Shown: in pieces, positions 9,953 through 19,739 of the stretch
Numbering within the stretch: the stretch's first letter is position 1
Layout: every line of letters begins with the position of its first letter
Source: JABMOV01 sp964654545
Lineage (GTDB): Bacteria > Fidelibacterota > Marinisomatia > Marinisomatales > JABMOV01
NCBI GenBank assembly: GCA_964654545.1
Contig: CAZZIU010000009.1
Location: 1-64,000 of the forward strand
Reading direction: 5' to 3'
Length of the DNA stretch: 64,000 nucleotides
Program-made: the position numbers and the translations under genes
The notes under the pieces: generated by a model
Database searches by the model: none
Told to the model about the DNA's origin: nothing
Seen by the model: the letters and a program-made list of their open reading frames with translations, nothing else

Positions 9953-10291
9953 GTGAACTTTGTATATGCAATGGCAGGTGGTGGAGGTCAAGGTGGCGGA
10001 TTGGCTATGTATTTTCCATTTATTTTGATTTTATTCGTCATCTATTTTTTTATGATACGACCACAAGCTAAACGGCAAAAAGAAAAACAGCAGATGCTTG
10101 AAGCCTTGAAAAAAGGAGATAAAGTTGTTACGATTGGTGGTATACATGGTACAATTGCAGGATTAAAGGATAAGGGAAAGCTGGTCGTTCTTAAAACCAG
10201 CAAAACCGGCGATCTTACCGTCAATAAATCGGCCATTGCCGGGATAGCTGGAAATGTATCCGAAGAAACAATAATGGAAGATCATAATTAA
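9953..10291 (+). CDS. yajC: Preprotein translocase accessory subunit YajC
   Basis: A 112-residue YajC homologue, the small inner-membrane protein associated with SecDF. After a glycine-rich N-terminus there is one membrane helix (about residues 19-36), then the signature MIRPQAKRQKEKQQMLEALKKGDKVVTIGGIHG. The start is GTG at 9953, supported by AAGGAG seven bases upstream. Its stop TAA overlaps the ATG of def (TAATG). It heads a housekeeping run of yajC, def, fmt, rsmB and PASTA genes. Confident by motif and size. Confidence 0.95.
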   Translation: MNFVYAMAGGGGQGGGLAMYFPFILILFVIYFFMIRPQAKRQKEKQQMLEALKKGDKVVTIGGIHGTIAGLKDKGKLVVLKTSKTGDLTVNKSAIAGIAGNVSEETIMEDHN

Positions 10292-10821
10292 TGGCAGTAT
10301 TGGACATAGTAAAATACGGTGATCCTATCCTAAGAAAGGTATGTGATCCGGTTACGGATTTTTCAAATCTTAAAACATTTATTGAGGATATGTTTGATAC
10401 GATGTATGAGGCAGAAGGTGTTGGATTGGCAGCCAATCAGGTTGGAAAAGATATGAACCTGTTTGTAGTAGATGTTTCCCATACTGAAGAAGCAGACGAG
10501 CCATTTATCGCGATTAATGGTAAAATTATTGACGGACAGGGAGAATGTGCTTTTGAAGAGGGCTGTCTTTCTATTCCGGATGTCACGTTTGAAGTCATTC
10601 GACCTGAAATCATTAGGTTTAAATATCAGACTCCGGACCAGAAATGGCACAAAAAAAAATTCAATGGTCTTTTTGCAAGGGCAATCCAGCATGAGATGGA
10701 CCACCTCACAGGGCGCATGATTGTCGATCATGTAAATGATTTGGCACGGATTCCGTACAAAAAGCATTTGAAAACATTGGAAAAAGAAGCAAAGAAACGT
10801 GCCAAAAGTCTGGTTATTTAA
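10291..10821 (+). CDS. def: Peptide deformylase
   Basis: A 176-residue deformylase that removes the N-formyl group from new proteins. All three metal-site motifs are present: GVGLAANQVG (G-GLAA-Q), EGCLSIPD (EGCLS, metal Cys) and QHEMDHLTG (HEMDH, two metal His and the catalytic Glu). It starts within the yajC stop codon and is followed after 33 bases by fmt, its functional partner that adds the formyl group. Standard length and no irregularities. Confidence 0.97.
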   Translation: MAVLDIVKYGDPILRKVCDPVTDFSNLKTFIEDMFDTMYEAEGVGLAANQVGKDMNLFVVDVSHTEEADEPFIAINGKIIDGQGECAFEEGCLSIPDVTFEVIRPEIIRFKYQTPDQKWHKKKFNGLFARAIQHEMDHLTGRMIVDHVNDLARIPYKKHLKTLEKEAKKRAKSLVI

Positions 10822-10854
10822 CCGACCAATCTCCAACTACTTTATTTTATACGC

Positions 10855-11787
10855 ATGAATATTGTATTTATGGGGAATCCACAATTTGCGGTTCCCGTTC
10901 TTGACAAATTAAATACCAGTTCGCATGATATATTGGCAGCTGTTACCAATCCACCCAAACCTATGGGTAGAAGAAAAGTAGAGCACCCTTCCCAAGTTCA
11001 GCTTAAGGCCAATGAATTGAATATTCCGGTAATACATGCCAGAAATTTGATTGAACCAGCATTACTAAATACATTGGTTGATTTATCGCCAGATATTTTC
11101 GTAGTCGTTGCTTTCAGAATATTACCGCAGAAATTGATAGAAATTCCCCAATCGGGTGCAATTAACCTGCATGCCTCACTATTGCCCCAATATCGTGGTG
11201 CCGCACCTATTCAGCGCGCTTTAATGCAGGGTGATAAAGAAACAGGAATTACGACCTTTTTTATTCGAAAGACGGTTGATACAGGAAATGTCCTGTTACA
11301 GGAACCCTGTCCGATCTCCGATGATGATGATTATGGAACATTGTCGAATAAATTGAGCATGATGGGTGCCGAACTGATGGTAAAAACATGCGATTTAGTT
11401 GAATTAAATTCGTTGGTACCCCAATCTCAAGATAATTCACTCGCAACCCCAGCGCCTAAAATTGATAAAGCTGACACCGTAATCAACTGGAATAATTCTG
11501 CAGAAAAAATTCACAATCAGGTCCGAGGGTTATCACCTACACCAGGGGCTTACACGGTTTACAACGGGAAAAGAATAAAAGTTTTCAAATCAAATATTGT
11601 TCAAGGTGAATCGCAGGGTGATGCAGGGACAATTATTCATTTAACGTCATCAGAATGCTATGTGCAAACCGGTGATGGTTATTTAAATTTGCTCAACTGT
11701 CAACGAGAAGGGAAAAGTAAATTAAATATTAGGGAATTTTTGTTGGGTGCTGGATTGAATCTTGGTGACAGTTTTACAGCCGTATAA
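10855..11787 (+). CDS. fmt: Methionyl-tRNA formyltransferase
   Basis: A 310-residue enzyme that formylates Met-tRNA for translation initiation, using 10-formyltetrahydrofolate. The N-terminal FMGNPQFAVP and the catalytic stretch NLHASLLPQYRGAAPIQRA (equivalent to the SLLP-YRGAAPI signature) are clear, and the C-terminal domain has QVRGLSPTPGAYT. Its last base overlaps the start of rsmB. The def-fmt-rsmB order is the common bacterial arrangement. Confidence 0.97.
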   Translation: MNIVFMGNPQFAVPVLDKLNTSSHDILAAVTNPPKPMGRRKVEHPSQVQLKANELNIPVIHARNLIEPALLNTLVDLSPDIFVVVAFRILPQKLIEIPQSGAINLHASLLPQYRGAAPIQRALMQGDKETGITTFFIRKTVDTGNVLLQEPCPISDDDDYGTLSNKLSMMGAELMVKTCDLVELNSLVPQSQDNSLATPAPKIDKADTVINWNNSAEKIHNQVRGLSPTPGAYTVYNGKRIKVFKSNIVQGESQGDAGTIIHLTSSECYVQTGDGYLNLLNCQREGKSKLNIREFLLGAGLNLGDSFTAV

Positions 11788-13112
11788 TGACTGTTCGTGA
11801 ACATGTATTAAATATAATTTTAGATTTCTGGAAAAACCACCAGAGGCTCACCTCGATAACCACCCATTATTTAGCTAGAAAAAAAATTACCAAAAATGAC
11901 CGCCACAGAATTACGGTATTGACTCGTGAAATTATCCGATGGACATACCGTTTGGATTGCTGGCTGGAATTTGCATCGAAACGACCACTAAAAAAAATTG
12001 ATACCACGTTACTTGCTATTCTGGAATTGGCGATTTATGAATTAACCATGGATCCAGTAGTGCCGCCCCATGCAGCAATCCATAGCGCCGTTGAATTGGC
12101 GGGAAAAAGGTGTGGAAGTCATACCAAAGGATTTGTAAATGGTATTTTACGGACAATTTCACGCACAGATGAAAACACGGTTTTATTCAATATGCCTTCC
12201 TCAAAAAGGATGGCGCATTGGAATTCGTATCAACCCTGGATGGTTGATCACTGGAAATCCCGTTTTGGTGAAAGTAAAATAGAAAATGTTCTTTCATCCA
12301 ATAACACCTATCCACCTATGACCGTAAGAATCAACCCGACCAAAATATCTTCAGATGAATTTCTCACCCTGTGTGCAGGATTGGAAGTAGACGCAATGCC
12401 TGCACCAAATACTTCAATATTTTTTAATATTTCCCATCAGGCAAGTAGATTGCTTATACATGAATATTTTTCCAATGGGTACTGGTCTGTGCAGGATAGG
12501 GGAGCGGGAATGATCGTTGAATTGCTGAATCCTAAACCTGGTGAAACCATATTAGACGTATGCGCTGCTCCAGGAACGAAAAGTGTGTATATGGCCGAAC
12601 TTATGCAGAATGCTGGTACCATCCTTGCCAGCGATATGGATATGGATCGTGTAGAACATGCGAAATCAGACGGAATTCGTCATAATATGACCTGCATCCA
12701 ATGGGATGTAAAAGATGCATCGCATGAAAAATTTGAAATTGTCGATAAAATATTGATTGATGCACCCTGTACCGGCACGGGTGTTATACGACGAAAACCA
12801 GATATAAAATGGAGAAGAAAAGAACAGGATATTGAAGAAATGGTAAAACTTCAATTTGCTATTCTATCCAATATGAGTGGTTATGTAAAATACGGCGGTA
12901 CAATGGTGTACGGAACTTGCAGTATGGAATATGAAGAAAATATGGGTGTTGTAGAATCTTTTTTGGAGCATCACGCCGATTTTTCTATAGATGATAACAT
13001 ACCTGAACATTTACAAATATGGAAAAACGAAAAACATGCAATCGAAACTTTCCCGCATAGCCAATCGTTGGATGGAATGTTTGGTATTCGACTGGTGAAA
13101 AATCGTGCTTAA
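11787..13112 (+). CDS. rsmB: 16S rRNA (cytosine-967-C5)-methyltransferase
   Basis: A 441-residue RsmB/Sun-type m5C methyltransferase. An N-terminal NusB-like helical domain covers about residues 1-130. The catalytic domain has the SAM motif DVCAAPGTKS, motif IV DAPCTGTG (TC/PC cysteine) and motif VI YGTCSMEYEEN with the nucleophilic Cys. It overlaps fmt by one base and the PASTA gene by eight. Function in ribosomal RNA modification follows from the family and the def-fmt context. Confidence 0.95.
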   Translation: MTVREHVLNIILDFWKNHQRLTSITTHYLARKKITKNDRHRITVLTREIIRWTYRLDCWLEFASKRPLKKIDTTLLAILELAIYELTMDPVVPPHAAIHSAVELAGKRCGSHTKGFVNGILRTISRTDENTVLFNMPSSKRMAHWNSYQPWMVDHWKSRFGESKIENVLSSNNTYPPMTVRINPTKISSDEFLTLCAGLEVDAMPAPNTSIFFNISHQASRLLIHEYFSNGYWSVQDRGAGMIVELLNPKPGETILDVCAAPGTKSVYMAELMQNAGTILASDMDMDRVEHAKSDGIRHNMTCIQWDVKDASHEKFEIVDKILIDAPCTGTGVIRRKPDIKWRRKEQDIEEMVKLQFAILSNMSGYVKYGGTMVYGTCSMEYEENMGVVESFLEHHADFSIDDNIPEHLQIWKNEKHAIETFPHSQSLDGMFGIRLVKNRA

Positions 13113-13863
13113 ATCAGCAATAAAATATATTCTCACGCTTACAACTATTGCATTGTTGTTGGCAATCGTATTTGATTTTATCATTATGCCGGTTTATATC
13201 CGAAAAGGAGACACTCGGTATTTGATGAATATTAAGGACAGGCAGTTGACTGTAGCAATTGATAAACTGGAATCAGAAGGATTTTCCGGGTCCGTATTTG
13301 ATACCCTGTATACGAATAATATGCCACCGGGAGTTGTGGTTGACCAATTTCCAAAACCAAATACACTTGTGAAACCGGGCCGTACAATAAAACTTAAAAT
13401 TACCGCTCCTGAAAAATTGGTAGAGGTTCCAAATTTAATTGGACAATCAAAAAGGAGTGCGGAAATCATTCTTCACCAAATTGGATTATCGATTGATACA
13501 GTGTATACCGAGTATAATCCTGATTATCCCAAGGGAACCGTGGCCTGGCAGTCTCCGAAGGGTGGAGATTTTCTGAAAAAAGGACATGGATTGCATCTGA
13601 CCATTAGTGAAGGATTACCACCGAATTTCTTTCAAGTGCCAAATATATTTGGACTAAGCAAGGCCAAGGCCGAAGAGGAACTGGCGAAAGCCGGATTAAA
13701 AATTGGTAAAGTATTTTATCAACAGAACTTTGACCTGATTCCATATACTGTTCTGGATCAATCCATCGATGCCGGTACTGTATTGGAATCAAAACAGGAT
13801 ATTGATATAACGATCAGCGTGCTTAATATGGATGATATTTTCAATCGAATTATCAATAAGTAA
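13105..13863 (+). CDS. Membrane-anchored protein with three PASTA domains
   Basis: A 252-residue protein with one N-terminal membrane helix (about residues 7-30) and three extracytoplasmic PASTA repeats, at about 45-95, 108-170 and 176-245. The second and third open with VPNLIG and VPNIFG, the usual repeat start. PASTA domains bind peptidoglycan or beta-lactam-like ligands in kinases and penicillin-binding proteins, but here no kinase or transpeptidase domain is attached. The start is GTG at 13105, inside the end of rsmB. A stand-alone PASTA protein after rsmB is common in the FCB group. The precise role is unknown. Confidence 0.85.
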   Translation: MLKSAIKYILTLTTIALLLAIVFDFIIMPVYIRKGDTRYLMNIKDRQLTVAIDKLESEGFSGSVFDTLYTNNMPPGVVVDQFPKPNTLVKPGRTIKLKITAPEKLVEVPNLIGQSKRSAEIILHQIGLSIDTVYTEYNPDYPKGTVAWQSPKGGDFLKKGHGLHLTISEGLPPNFFQVPNIFGLSKAKAEEELAKAGLKIGKVFYQQNFDLIPYTVLDQSIDAGTVLESKQDIDITISVLNMDDIFNRIINK

Positions 13864-13866
13864 TCC

Positions 13867-14451
13867 TTGACGTCAGATAAACTAAAAACTGAGCTTTTAA
13901 GAAAAGCTATCCATTTTGCCAATATCTGGATACCGCTGAGTTATGTATATATATTTACCACGAAGGAATCCTTTATTACATTTTTTATGGTTATCAGCAT
14001 TATTTCGGTCATAATTGAATTATCCCGTGTTCGTCTTCCATTTATGAAAAATTTATTCAATCGCTGGTTCAATTTTATGTTGAAGGATCATGAGTTAAAA
14101 GGGAGGCTAACTGGTGCATCATGGACTTTTATTGGAGCCGTAATCGTAGGCGTTTTATTTTCGAAGGACGTGGCGATTATTTCTTTGCTTTTCCTGCATG
14201 TTGGGGATCCTATGGCAGCCATTATTGGATTAAAATTTGGGAAAACGAAAGCATTTGGAAAAACCCTAGAAGGTACTTCAGCCGGTGTTATTGCCTGTAT
14301 TATTGTCGCATTGCCATTCACATCAATTCCTATATATTCCCGAATTCTTGCAGCAAGCTGGGCAATGCTCATGGAACTTTTACCCTGGCGGATAGATGAC
14401 AATGTAATTATTCCATTGAGTGGAGCCCTAATGCTTTGGATAACACAGTAA
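13867..14451 (+). CDS. SEC59/DGK1/VTE5-type lipid kinase or CTP-transferase-like membrane protein
   Basis: A 194-residue protein with five or six membrane helices. The RKAIHFANI start and the HVGDPMAAIIGLKFGKTKAFGKTLEGTSAG stretch are the hallmark of the dolichol kinase / phytol kinase / diacylglycerol kinase family, which phosphorylates lipid alcohols with CTP and is often annotated as phosphatidate cytidylyltransferase. The start is TTG at 13867, directly after the PASTA stop. The lipid substrate is unknown; a polyprenol or isoprenoid alcohol is possible. Confidence 0.78.
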   Translation: MTSDKLKTELLRKAIHFANIWIPLSYVYIFTTKESFITFFMVISIISVIIELSRVRLPFMKNLFNRWFNFMLKDHELKGRLTGASWTFIGAVIVGVLFSKDVAIISLLFLHVGDPMAAIIGLKFGKTKAFGKTLEGTSAGVIACIIVALPFTSIPIYSRILAASWAMLMELLPWRIDDNVIIPLSGALMLWITQ

Positions 14452-14458
14452 CGCAACA

Positions 14459-16537
14459 ATGACATTTTTGTCACCTTCCATATTATTTGGTTTAACCGCA
14501 ACGGCTATTCCACTTATTATCCATTTACTCAGTCTTCGTAAGACAAAAGAAATCGATTTCAGTTCAATCCGATTTATCCAGGAGTTAAAACACGAATCAA
14601 TTCGGAGGCTACAGCTAAAAAATTGGTTAATGGTTCTTCTTCGCATGCTGATCATTGCGCTTCTGGTGCTCATGTTCGCAAGGCCTGTGGGTGAAGGCTT
14701 TATTTCAGGAGCAATGAGTGGCGAGCAGGAAACAAGGGTACTTATTCTATTGGACAATTCTGCAAGCATGGCAATGGAATTTGAATCGGAATCCTTGCTG
14801 GAAAATGCGAAAAAAAGTATCCCGGGCATTGTTAATGCATATCCTGGCCAGACAACAATAGAAATTTGGAAAACCTGCCCACCACAGCAATTGTTTACGG
14901 GTTACACAGAGGATCTAAATGTAAATCCCGTTTTAGATGACATTCAGTCTACCCGGTCTTACGATAATTTATGGACGGTATTAGACACAATATTATCCGG
15001 CTCCAAGGCAAGAGAACCCAATAAGGAATGTTTTATTTTTAGTGATTTTCAAAATGCACCGCCATCAGAGCTAATTGCACTCCACACAGATTCTCTGGAC
15101 GTTCCATGGCGATTTTATTTGGTCAGCCAACCGGAAATCATGCACAATCTCTCATTGCGTGAGGTAAATGTGATAAGCCAGGTCCGACTGCCGGATCAAA
15201 CGATGAAAATCAACACCCATATTGAAAATGACGGTAACACGGATATGGATTTTGTGCCGGTTGAATTGTATTTGGATGAGAAGCGCGTGGGTCAGGTGGT
15301 ATCTTCCATCAATAAACAAAATGGAAAAGATTTTGGATTTGAGGCATTTCCGGGCAGGACCGGTATAGTGAGAGGGAAAATAACGATTCCCAAAGATGAT
15401 TATTTACTAGATAATTATATTACAATCGATTTACCAATTCCCGATCAGGTTGCATGTACCATCATTGGAACATCTACTGAAGACACCTATCTCATCGAAA
15501 CCGCATTGCACTCCATCGATAAGAGAAGAGAATTTTTGTTGATATCCGTTAAAACACAGTCAATTATCGACCGCCTTTCTCTTGATGAAACAGATGTATT
15601 AATTCTTGTGAATCCAAATCAAATTTCTGATCAGGCATTGTTGCAGATTCAATCATTTTTGACCAATGGTGGTGGATTAATTTGGTTCATGGGAGATAAT
15701 TATAATTCAGATCAAGAATCCATGCAATATGCAGGACTGAAACTACCAATCCCAACAGAAATGGTGATATTACCGGGAGAAAATTATTTACCCGTTTTGG
15801 CGTCAGATATAAACCATCCGCTTTTGGAAGGTCTGCATGTGAGGAACTTTAAGACCGAGTTACCTCAGGTATTTCGTTATATTAAAGTTCGGAAAAATTC
15901 CAATCAAACTACGGTGCTGGCTTTAAGCAATGATGATCCTTTTTTGATTAGTCAACACCAAGGCAATGGCCAACTGTTTCTGTTCACAAGTATTCCCGAC
16001 TTGAAATGGAATGATCTGCCAATGCGCGGATTCATGGTACCACTACTTCATCGAATGATTTTAGTGCTTGCTACTGATGAAACCAATAGCACACCGGTGC
16101 GGGTGGACGATATTAAACGAATTCGCTTGGAAAGGGACTTAATTCATAGCGAGTGGAGAGTGATCACCCCATCGGAAAAATCGGTTCTGTACATCCCGGA
16201 TTTTAATTCTGAGTCACTGCTAATTGACCAGACCGAAGAGCTGGGTTCGTATGTTGTCCTATCAGATGGTATCCCCTATACGGCTTTTTCAACACGACTG
16301 CATCCTCTGGAATATCCCTCCAAACGCATTTCAAAAGACATCATCTTGCGGCAATTTTCACATTCAGATATCGTGAGGTGGATTGAACCAAAATCTGATT
16401 TAGTAAACACGTTGCAGGAAATTAGAATGGGTAAATCCTTATGGCGTTATTTCTTGATTGCTGCAATAGTCCTCTTCATTGTTGAATCACTGGTTGGTAG
16501 AGCCACTCCTGATGAATACCGACATGCTGGTCAATAG
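14459..16537 (+). CDS. BatA-domain / von Willebrand A-like membrane protein
   Basis: A 692-residue protein opening with the N-terminal double-transmembrane BatA domain (FLSPSILFGLTATAIPLIIHLLSLRK, then a second helix at about 57-75). A vWA-like domain follows, with a DNSASMAME (DXSXS-type) metal site near residue 98. The middle contains a GATase-1-like region, and a final membrane helix lies at about 665-683. Such proteins usually accompany MoxR ATPases in envelope maintenance, but no MoxR gene lies next to it here. The function is not established. Confidence 0.8.
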   Translation: MTFLSPSILFGLTATAIPLIIHLLSLRKTKEIDFSSIRFIQELKHESIRRLQLKNWLMVLLRMLIIALLVLMFARPVGEGFISGAMSGEQETRVLILLDNSASMAMEFESESLLENAKKSIPGIVNAYPGQTTIEIWKTCPPQQLFTGYTEDLNVNPVLDDIQSTRSYDNLWTVLDTILSGSKAREPNKECFIFSDFQNAPPSELIALHTDSLDVPWRFYLVSQPEIMHNLSLREVNVISQVRLPDQTMKINTHIENDGNTDMDFVPVELYLDEKRVGQVVSSINKQNGKDFGFEAFPGRTGIVRGKITIPKDDYLLDNYITIDLPIPDQVACTIIGTSTEDTYLIETALHSIDKRREFLLISVKTQSIIDRLSLDETDVLILVNPNQISDQALLQIQSFLTNGGGLIWFMGDNYNSDQESMQYAGLKLPIPTEMVILPGENYLPVLASDINHPLLEGLHVRNFKTELPQVFRYIKVRKNSNQTTVLALSNDDPFLISQHQGNGQLFLFTSIPDLKWNDLPMRGFMVPLLHRMILVLATDETNSTPVRVDDIKRIRLERDLIHSEWRVITPSEKSVLYIPDFNSESLLIDQTEELGSYVVLSDGIPYTAFSTRLHPLEYPSKRISKDIILRQFSHSDIVRWIEPKSDLVNTLQEIRMGKSLWRYFLIAAIVLFIVESLVGRATPDEYRHAGQ

Positions 16538-16542
16538 TCCGT

Positions 16543-17808
16543 ATGTCTGAATTAATGAACAACAGAGAAAATGCACTTCTTGTAGGGGTCATTCATGGTG
16601 AAGTTACCGAATCTGTCATGCATGATCATCTGGATGAATTGGAACTGCTTGCCGATACTGCCGGTGTGGAAGTGGTGGGTCAAATAACCCAGCAATTATC
16701 CCGAATACAGCCAGCCTATTTCATTGGAAAAGGAAAAGCAGAGCAAGTCATGAATCAGGCCCAGGCAATGGGTGTTAGTTTGATCATTTTTGACGAAGAT
16801 TTAAGCCCAACCCAAACAAAAAATTATCAAAAACTCATCGATTCCATACAGGTCATTGATCGGTCAACGCTTATTCTAGATATATTTGCGAAGCACGCAA
16901 AAACCAAAGAAGCAAAAACGCAGGTTGAATTAGCCCAACTCGAATACCAATTACCAAGGCTTACACGAATGTGGACTCATTTGGAACGACAAATGGGAGG
17001 TGTGGGAACTCGTGCCGGCGCAGGAGAAACTCAAATCGAGGTTGACCGTCGCATGCTGCGAATACGAATATCTAAATTGAAACAAGAATTAAAAAAAATT
17101 GAAAAAGAAAGAGAAACTCAGAGCCGAAGAAGAGAACAGTTCTACAGGGTGGCTCTGGTTGGCTATACTAATGCTGGAAAATCAACACTAATGAAAGCTG
17201 TTTCCGGCGAAAACGTTTATATACAGGACCAACTGTTTGCTACCCTTGATACAACTATACGTACAGTGGAGTTGGACAGTAATCAAACGATTTTATTAAG
17301 CGACACGGTTGGTTTTATTAGAAAAATCCCTCATCATTTGATAGCCAGTTTTCGTAGTACCTTAAAGGAAGTTGTGGAAGCAGATTTGGTGTTGTTTGTA
17401 CTTGATGCTTCATCACCACAAATTGCTGAACATTATTCCACGATCACCGATGTTCTTAAAGACATTGGTGCCGGTAGCCAAGAACAAATAATTGTGCTGA
17501 ACAAAATTGATGTAATGGAAGATGATGGTCGCATCACATTTTTAAAGCGCGAATATCCTGATGCTGTGTTTATTTCTGCACGTGAACATTTACGCATTGA
17601 CGCTTTATTGGATGTAATCAAAAGTAAAATAAATGAGGATTATAAAACCGTTGAAATGGTTTTTGGTTATGATCAGGGGAAGGAAATGGCTGCAGCCCAG
17701 GATGGTGTGACAGTTTTGGACCGGATTTATGACGAGGACCGCGTGAGACTACTCTTAAAAGGGCCACAGCATAAACTTGATAAAATCTCCGCCAGCCTGA
17801 AAAAATAA
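16543..17808 (+). CDS. hflX: Ribosome-associated GTPase HflX
   Basis: A 421-residue HflX GTPase, known to split stalled 70S ribosomes and act under stress. The N-terminal HflX domain contains the glycine-rich signature ERQMGGVGTRAGAGETQIE. It is followed by a coiled-coil linker (RISKLKQELKKIEKERETQ) and the G domain: G1 GYTNAGKST at residues 207-215, G3 DTVGFI and G4 NKID. Length and motif order are standard. It begins six bases after the BatA-like gene. Confidence 0.97.
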   Translation: MSELMNNRENALLVGVIHGEVTESVMHDHLDELELLADTAGVEVVGQITQQLSRIQPAYFIGKGKAEQVMNQAQAMGVSLIIFDEDLSPTQTKNYQKLIDSIQVIDRSTLILDIFAKHAKTKEAKTQVELAQLEYQLPRLTRMWTHLERQMGGVGTRAGAGETQIEVDRRMLRIRISKLKQELKKIEKERETQSRRREQFYRVALVGYTNAGKSTLMKAVSGENVYIQDQLFATLDTTIRTVELDSNQTILLSDTVGFIRKIPHHLIASFRSTLKEVVEADLVLFVLDASSPQIAEHYSTITDVLKDIGAGSQEQIIVLNKIDVMEDDGRITFLKREYPDAVFISAREHLRIDALLDVIKSKINEDYKTVEMVFGYDQGKEMAAAQDGVTVLDRIYDEDRVRLLLKGPQHKLDKISASLKK

Positions 17809-17990
17809 AAATCCCGCTGCAATATATTTCCAGAACCGCTAATGATTAACGGTGGAGGCCTCTTGTTAACAGCAAACTTCCTTTACCCCGTAAACGGAGA
17901 AGGCCTGTTTTTTGTGAACAAAGTACAGCTTCCAATTGATTGTACTTGAGATTCTGGAAAATGAATCTACAGCGGGAAATTTTCAAAAAA
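17800..17990 (-). ncRNA. Candidate structured non-coding RNA (about 170 nt, 6S-like outline)
   Basis: The hflX-symporter intergenic region folds on paper into a long closed structure. TCCCGCTG (17812-17819) pairs with CAGCGGGA (17970-17977), and TTTCCAGAA (17827-17835) pairs with TTCTGGAAA (17952-17960). Inside are further stems: ACCG…CGGT near 17834-17852, CC-TTTAC…GTAAA-C-GG around 17880-17897, and AGTACA…TGTACT near 17931-17946. The minus strand is favoured because the terminal stem is followed there by TTTTTATTTTTT, and TTGTAA-17 bp-TAACTT lies upstream. Size and closing-stem/bulge layout recall 6S RNA, but no family is recognised with certainty. Confidence 0.5.
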
Positions 17991-18038
17991 CCTGAAAGAA
18001 GTTAACAGACTTTAATCCTTGTTACAACCAGAACCGAC

Positions 18039-19268
18039 TCATTTGGGGTATAAATCTTTTTCACCTTCGCTAGTTGCTATAACGACAGCCCCAATGCTGT
18101 CACTGGTAATATTCACCACGGTACGGTACATGTCCAATGGGCGATCGACAGCCAACATGGTTCCTACAATCATAGCCGCCTCAGGGTGATTTCCTAACCC
18201 AACTGCATCCAATACGATAAAAATCATAACCAGGCCTGCGGATGGTACAGCAGCTGCGCCTACGGAGGCGAGAAATGCGGTTATGACGATGACGAATTGC
18301 TGTGTAATCGACAGATCAAAGCCCAGCACCTGCGATATAAACAATACTCCTGCACATTCATACAATGCGGTGCCATCCATATTTATCGTAGCCCCCAGGG
18401 GAAGTACAAAACTGGTGGTTTTATTGGATACACCAATGTTATTCTCCACGCAATCCATTGTTACAGGAAGGGTCGCGCCGGATGAACTTGTAGAAAAAGC
18501 AGTGGCCATTGCAGAAGCCATTGCTTTATAATGCTTCACGGGATTCATACGCGTAAAAAACCAAAAAACGAGTGGCAGTAGAACCAACAGGTGAATTGAA
18601 AGTCCTGTAAAAATGGTAACGATATACAACCCAACAGCTTTGAACAAATCCCATCCTGAATTTGCAACAGCTTTAATAATCAATCCGAATACACCAATCG
18701 GTAATAGAAAAATTACACCATGGGTAATTTTCATCATCGCTTCGAAGCCTGCGTTAAAAAAGTCTGTTAAAATTTTACCGGGTGCACCACGTAATTGTGT
18801 AATTCCGAAACCAAAAACGATGGACCAGAAAATGATGGATAGCATTTCTCCATTGGCCATGGATTGGATTGGGTTGGTAGGAATCATTCGTACCAATATC
18901 CCCACAATTCCACCGGTTTCAGACAAATTTGAAAGATCATACGATTCAGCCCCTGTGTTCATAAGAACGCCTACACCAGGTTTAATCAAATTGGTGAGTA
19001 TAAGCCCTACCAGAATTGCCAAAATGGATGTCAAAAAATAATAAGCGAAAGTTTTTAACCCCATTCGACCCAGTGTTTTGCTATCTCCTAGACTGGCTAC
19101 ACCTGATGTGATGGAAAATAAAACCAGCGGTACAATGACCATTTTTAGTAAGCGCATAAAAATGGTTCCCAATGGCACAAATACCAGAGATTTATCACCC
19201 AGGGTTAGTGCAACAACGATTCCCAGTCCCATCGCAATCAATATCCGCCAGTGCAATTTCAATTTCAT
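18039..19268 (-). CDS. Dicarboxylate/amino acid:cation symporter (DAACS family)
   Basis: A 409-residue transporter of the GltP/DctA family that imports glutamate, aspartate or C4-dicarboxylates with sodium or protons. The hairpin signature SSSGATLPVT and the NMDGTALYE segment of transmembrane helix 7 are both present, along with an N-terminal run of helices (RILIAMGLGIVVALTLG). Length is normal. It is transcribed opposite to its neighbours and stands alone. The exact substrate cannot be separated by eye. Confidence 0.93.
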   Translation of the reverse strand: MKLKLHWRILIAMGLGIVVALTLGDKSLVFVPLGTIFMRLLKMVIVPLVLFSITSGVASLGDSKTLGRMGLKTFAYYFLTSILAILVGLILTNLIKPGVGVLMNTGAESYDLSNLSETGGIVGILVRMIPTNPIQSMANGEMLSIIFWSIVFGFGITQLRGAPGKILTDFFNAGFEAMMKITHGVIFLLPIGVFGLIIKAVANSGWDLFKAVGLYIVTIFTGLSIHLLVLLPLVFWFFTRMNPVKHYKAMASAMATAFSTSSSGATLPVTMDCVENNIGVSNKTTSFVLPLGATINMDGTALYECAGVLFISQVLGFDLSITQQFVIVITAFLASVGAAAVPSAGLVMIFIVLDAVGLGNHPEAAMIVGTMLAVDRPLDMYRTVVNITSDSIGAVVIATSEGEKDLYPK

Positions 19269-19392
19269 AGCAATCCCATGTTTTAGTGAAAATTAGTAAA
19301 GTCAATTTAAACCGATCACTGGTAAAGGGGAAAGAAATGTGGGAGCGAGAATCTATTCAAACTGATAGTAGGGGATTATCAGAAAACTCAAA

Positions 19393-19599
19393 TCATTTTT
19401 CTTTCGGTTTGGATTTTATTTTGGTATACGTTTGATAATAACTATCGCCAAACTTCCCGACTTCTTTGATGAATTTTCCTGTTCCTTTCCTGTTCTCGCT
19501 ATTTTTACTGAATTTAAATACGGCATGGAATGCAGTATCCATGAGATCCTGAAGGTGAGCAAAGGCCGAACCTAATCTTTCTAAGAGAGATTTTTGCAT
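19393..19599 (-). CDS. Small hypothetical protein
   Basis: A possible gene of 68 codons beginning at MQKSLLERLG. A longer start eight codons upstream is less protein-like. The product is lysine-rich and partly amphipathic (LLERLGSAFAHLQDLMDTAFHAV), ends in a basic tail, and has no membrane helix or known motif. No clear ribosome binding site is visible. It follows the symporter's start region on the same strand. Its reality is supported only by composition and by lying in an otherwise empty stretch. Confidence 0.4.
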   Translation of the reverse strand: MQKSLLERLGSAFAHLQDLMDTAFHAVFKFSKNSENRKGTGKFIKEVGKFGDSYYQTYTKIKSKPKEK

Positions 19600-19739
19600 C
19601 AGGAAAATATAAAGCAAAATCAATATTGGATGGGAGATATACGAATAACATGTTTTGTTAATCCAATAATATTCGCATCAGCAGGCAACAAGCTGTATTT
19701 GGAATAAAGTGAATCAGAATTTAACTTTCCGCCCACGAA

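Noticed and set aside
10363..10836. 157-codon reverse-strand open frame over def
   Set aside because: Lies wholly over peptide deformylase, which has all its motifs; the reverse product has no recognisable features and is Cys/Phe-rich as expected from an antisense frame.
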